A stretch of DNA of 36,196 nt from Arcobacteraceae bacterium (GTDB lineage: Bacteria; Campylobacterota; Campylobacteria; Campylobacterales; Arcobacteraceae), in contig JAOZTH010000002.1 in NCBI GenBank assembly GCA_029939245.1, forward strand, positions 8,224-44,419. Reading direction: 5' to 3'. Within the stretch, counting starts at the first letter, position 1, and every line of letters begins with the position of its first letter. The translations under genes and the position numbers were made by a program. Below the pieces are notes generated by a model. The model made no database searches and was not told the DNA's origin. It saw only the letters and a program-made list of their open reading frames with translations. Positions 35,886 to 36,196 of this stretch are shown here, piece by piece.

Positions 35886-36196
35886 TTGAGAGGTCGGTCA
35901 AAAAATTCTATAGAAAATTTGTTTGTAATTGTAGTCATCATAGTAGCAGGATGGGCGATATACCACTATTTTCTCAGCACCTATATGCACACAAACTATT
36001 TGGACGAAAAGAGAGATATTAAAAAGATTCAAAATGAATACATAGACAAGCTAAACAGCATAAAAGTGGTCAAAAAACCCAAGCTAGAACAAACAAAAAA
36101 GATACCACAACTCTCTACAGACGACAACAATACAGACGAAAATATCACCACAGATACAAACCAAACCACACAAAAAGCAACTTTGGATACAAATAC
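35886..36196 (+). CDS. N-terminal part of a single-pass membrane protein (runs off window)
   Basis: TTG start after AAAAAGGCAAAGAT; LRGRSKNSIENLFVIVVIIVAGWAIYHYFLSTYMHTNYLDEKRDIKKIQNEYIDKLNSIKVVKKPK..., open to the window edge; missed by ORF track because it has no stop. Confidence 0.7.
   Translation, partial: MRGRSKNSIENLFVIVVIIVAGWAIYHYFLSTYMHTNYLDEKRDIKKIQNEYIDKLNSIKVVKKPKLEQTKKIPQLSTDDNNTDENITTDTNQTTQKATLDTN

Noticed and set aside
1-36196. CRISPR array or long tandem repeats
   Set aside because: No regularly spaced direct repeats seen; recurring GATATA/CTAGC strings are explained by codon usage.

Overview
The window is a compact, AT-rich bacterial chromosome segment. Its gene content suggests Campylobacterota (Epsilonproteobacteria): fused IspDF, an aminofutalosine-deaminase-type amidohydrolase, sulfide:quinone oxidoreductase, a RecB/AddA-like helicase-nuclease, and secDF-yajC next to coaD/tmk. 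Most of it is ordinary core metabolism and secretion: pdxA(partial), bioD, ispA, ybaB, panD, pyrG, ispDF, rpmE, rsmI, ribA, glyQ, crcB, tmk, coaD, secF, secD, yajC, lnt, cmoB, lolC/E-like, secA, glmU, purT and one tRNA-Arg(TCG). I see no CRISPR array, intact mobile element, or convincing large novel system. The items worth a second look are: (1) bioD, whose P-loop lies upstream of every canonical in-frame start codon; (2) an unlisted 54-aa basic ORF behind the SQR gene, between a perfect 20-nt palindrome and a strong terminator hairpin; (3) two apparently leaderless promoters with identical spacing (lnt and the addA-like gene); (4) decayed remnants, including an ISL3-type transposase fragment, a frameshifted ORF behind lnt and an ORF remnant behind the tRNA; (5) a membrane protein with a probable frameshift; and (6) an AT-rich pair of uncharacterised membrane-protein genes overlapping crcB. 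All family calls come from reading the motifs; no database search was run.
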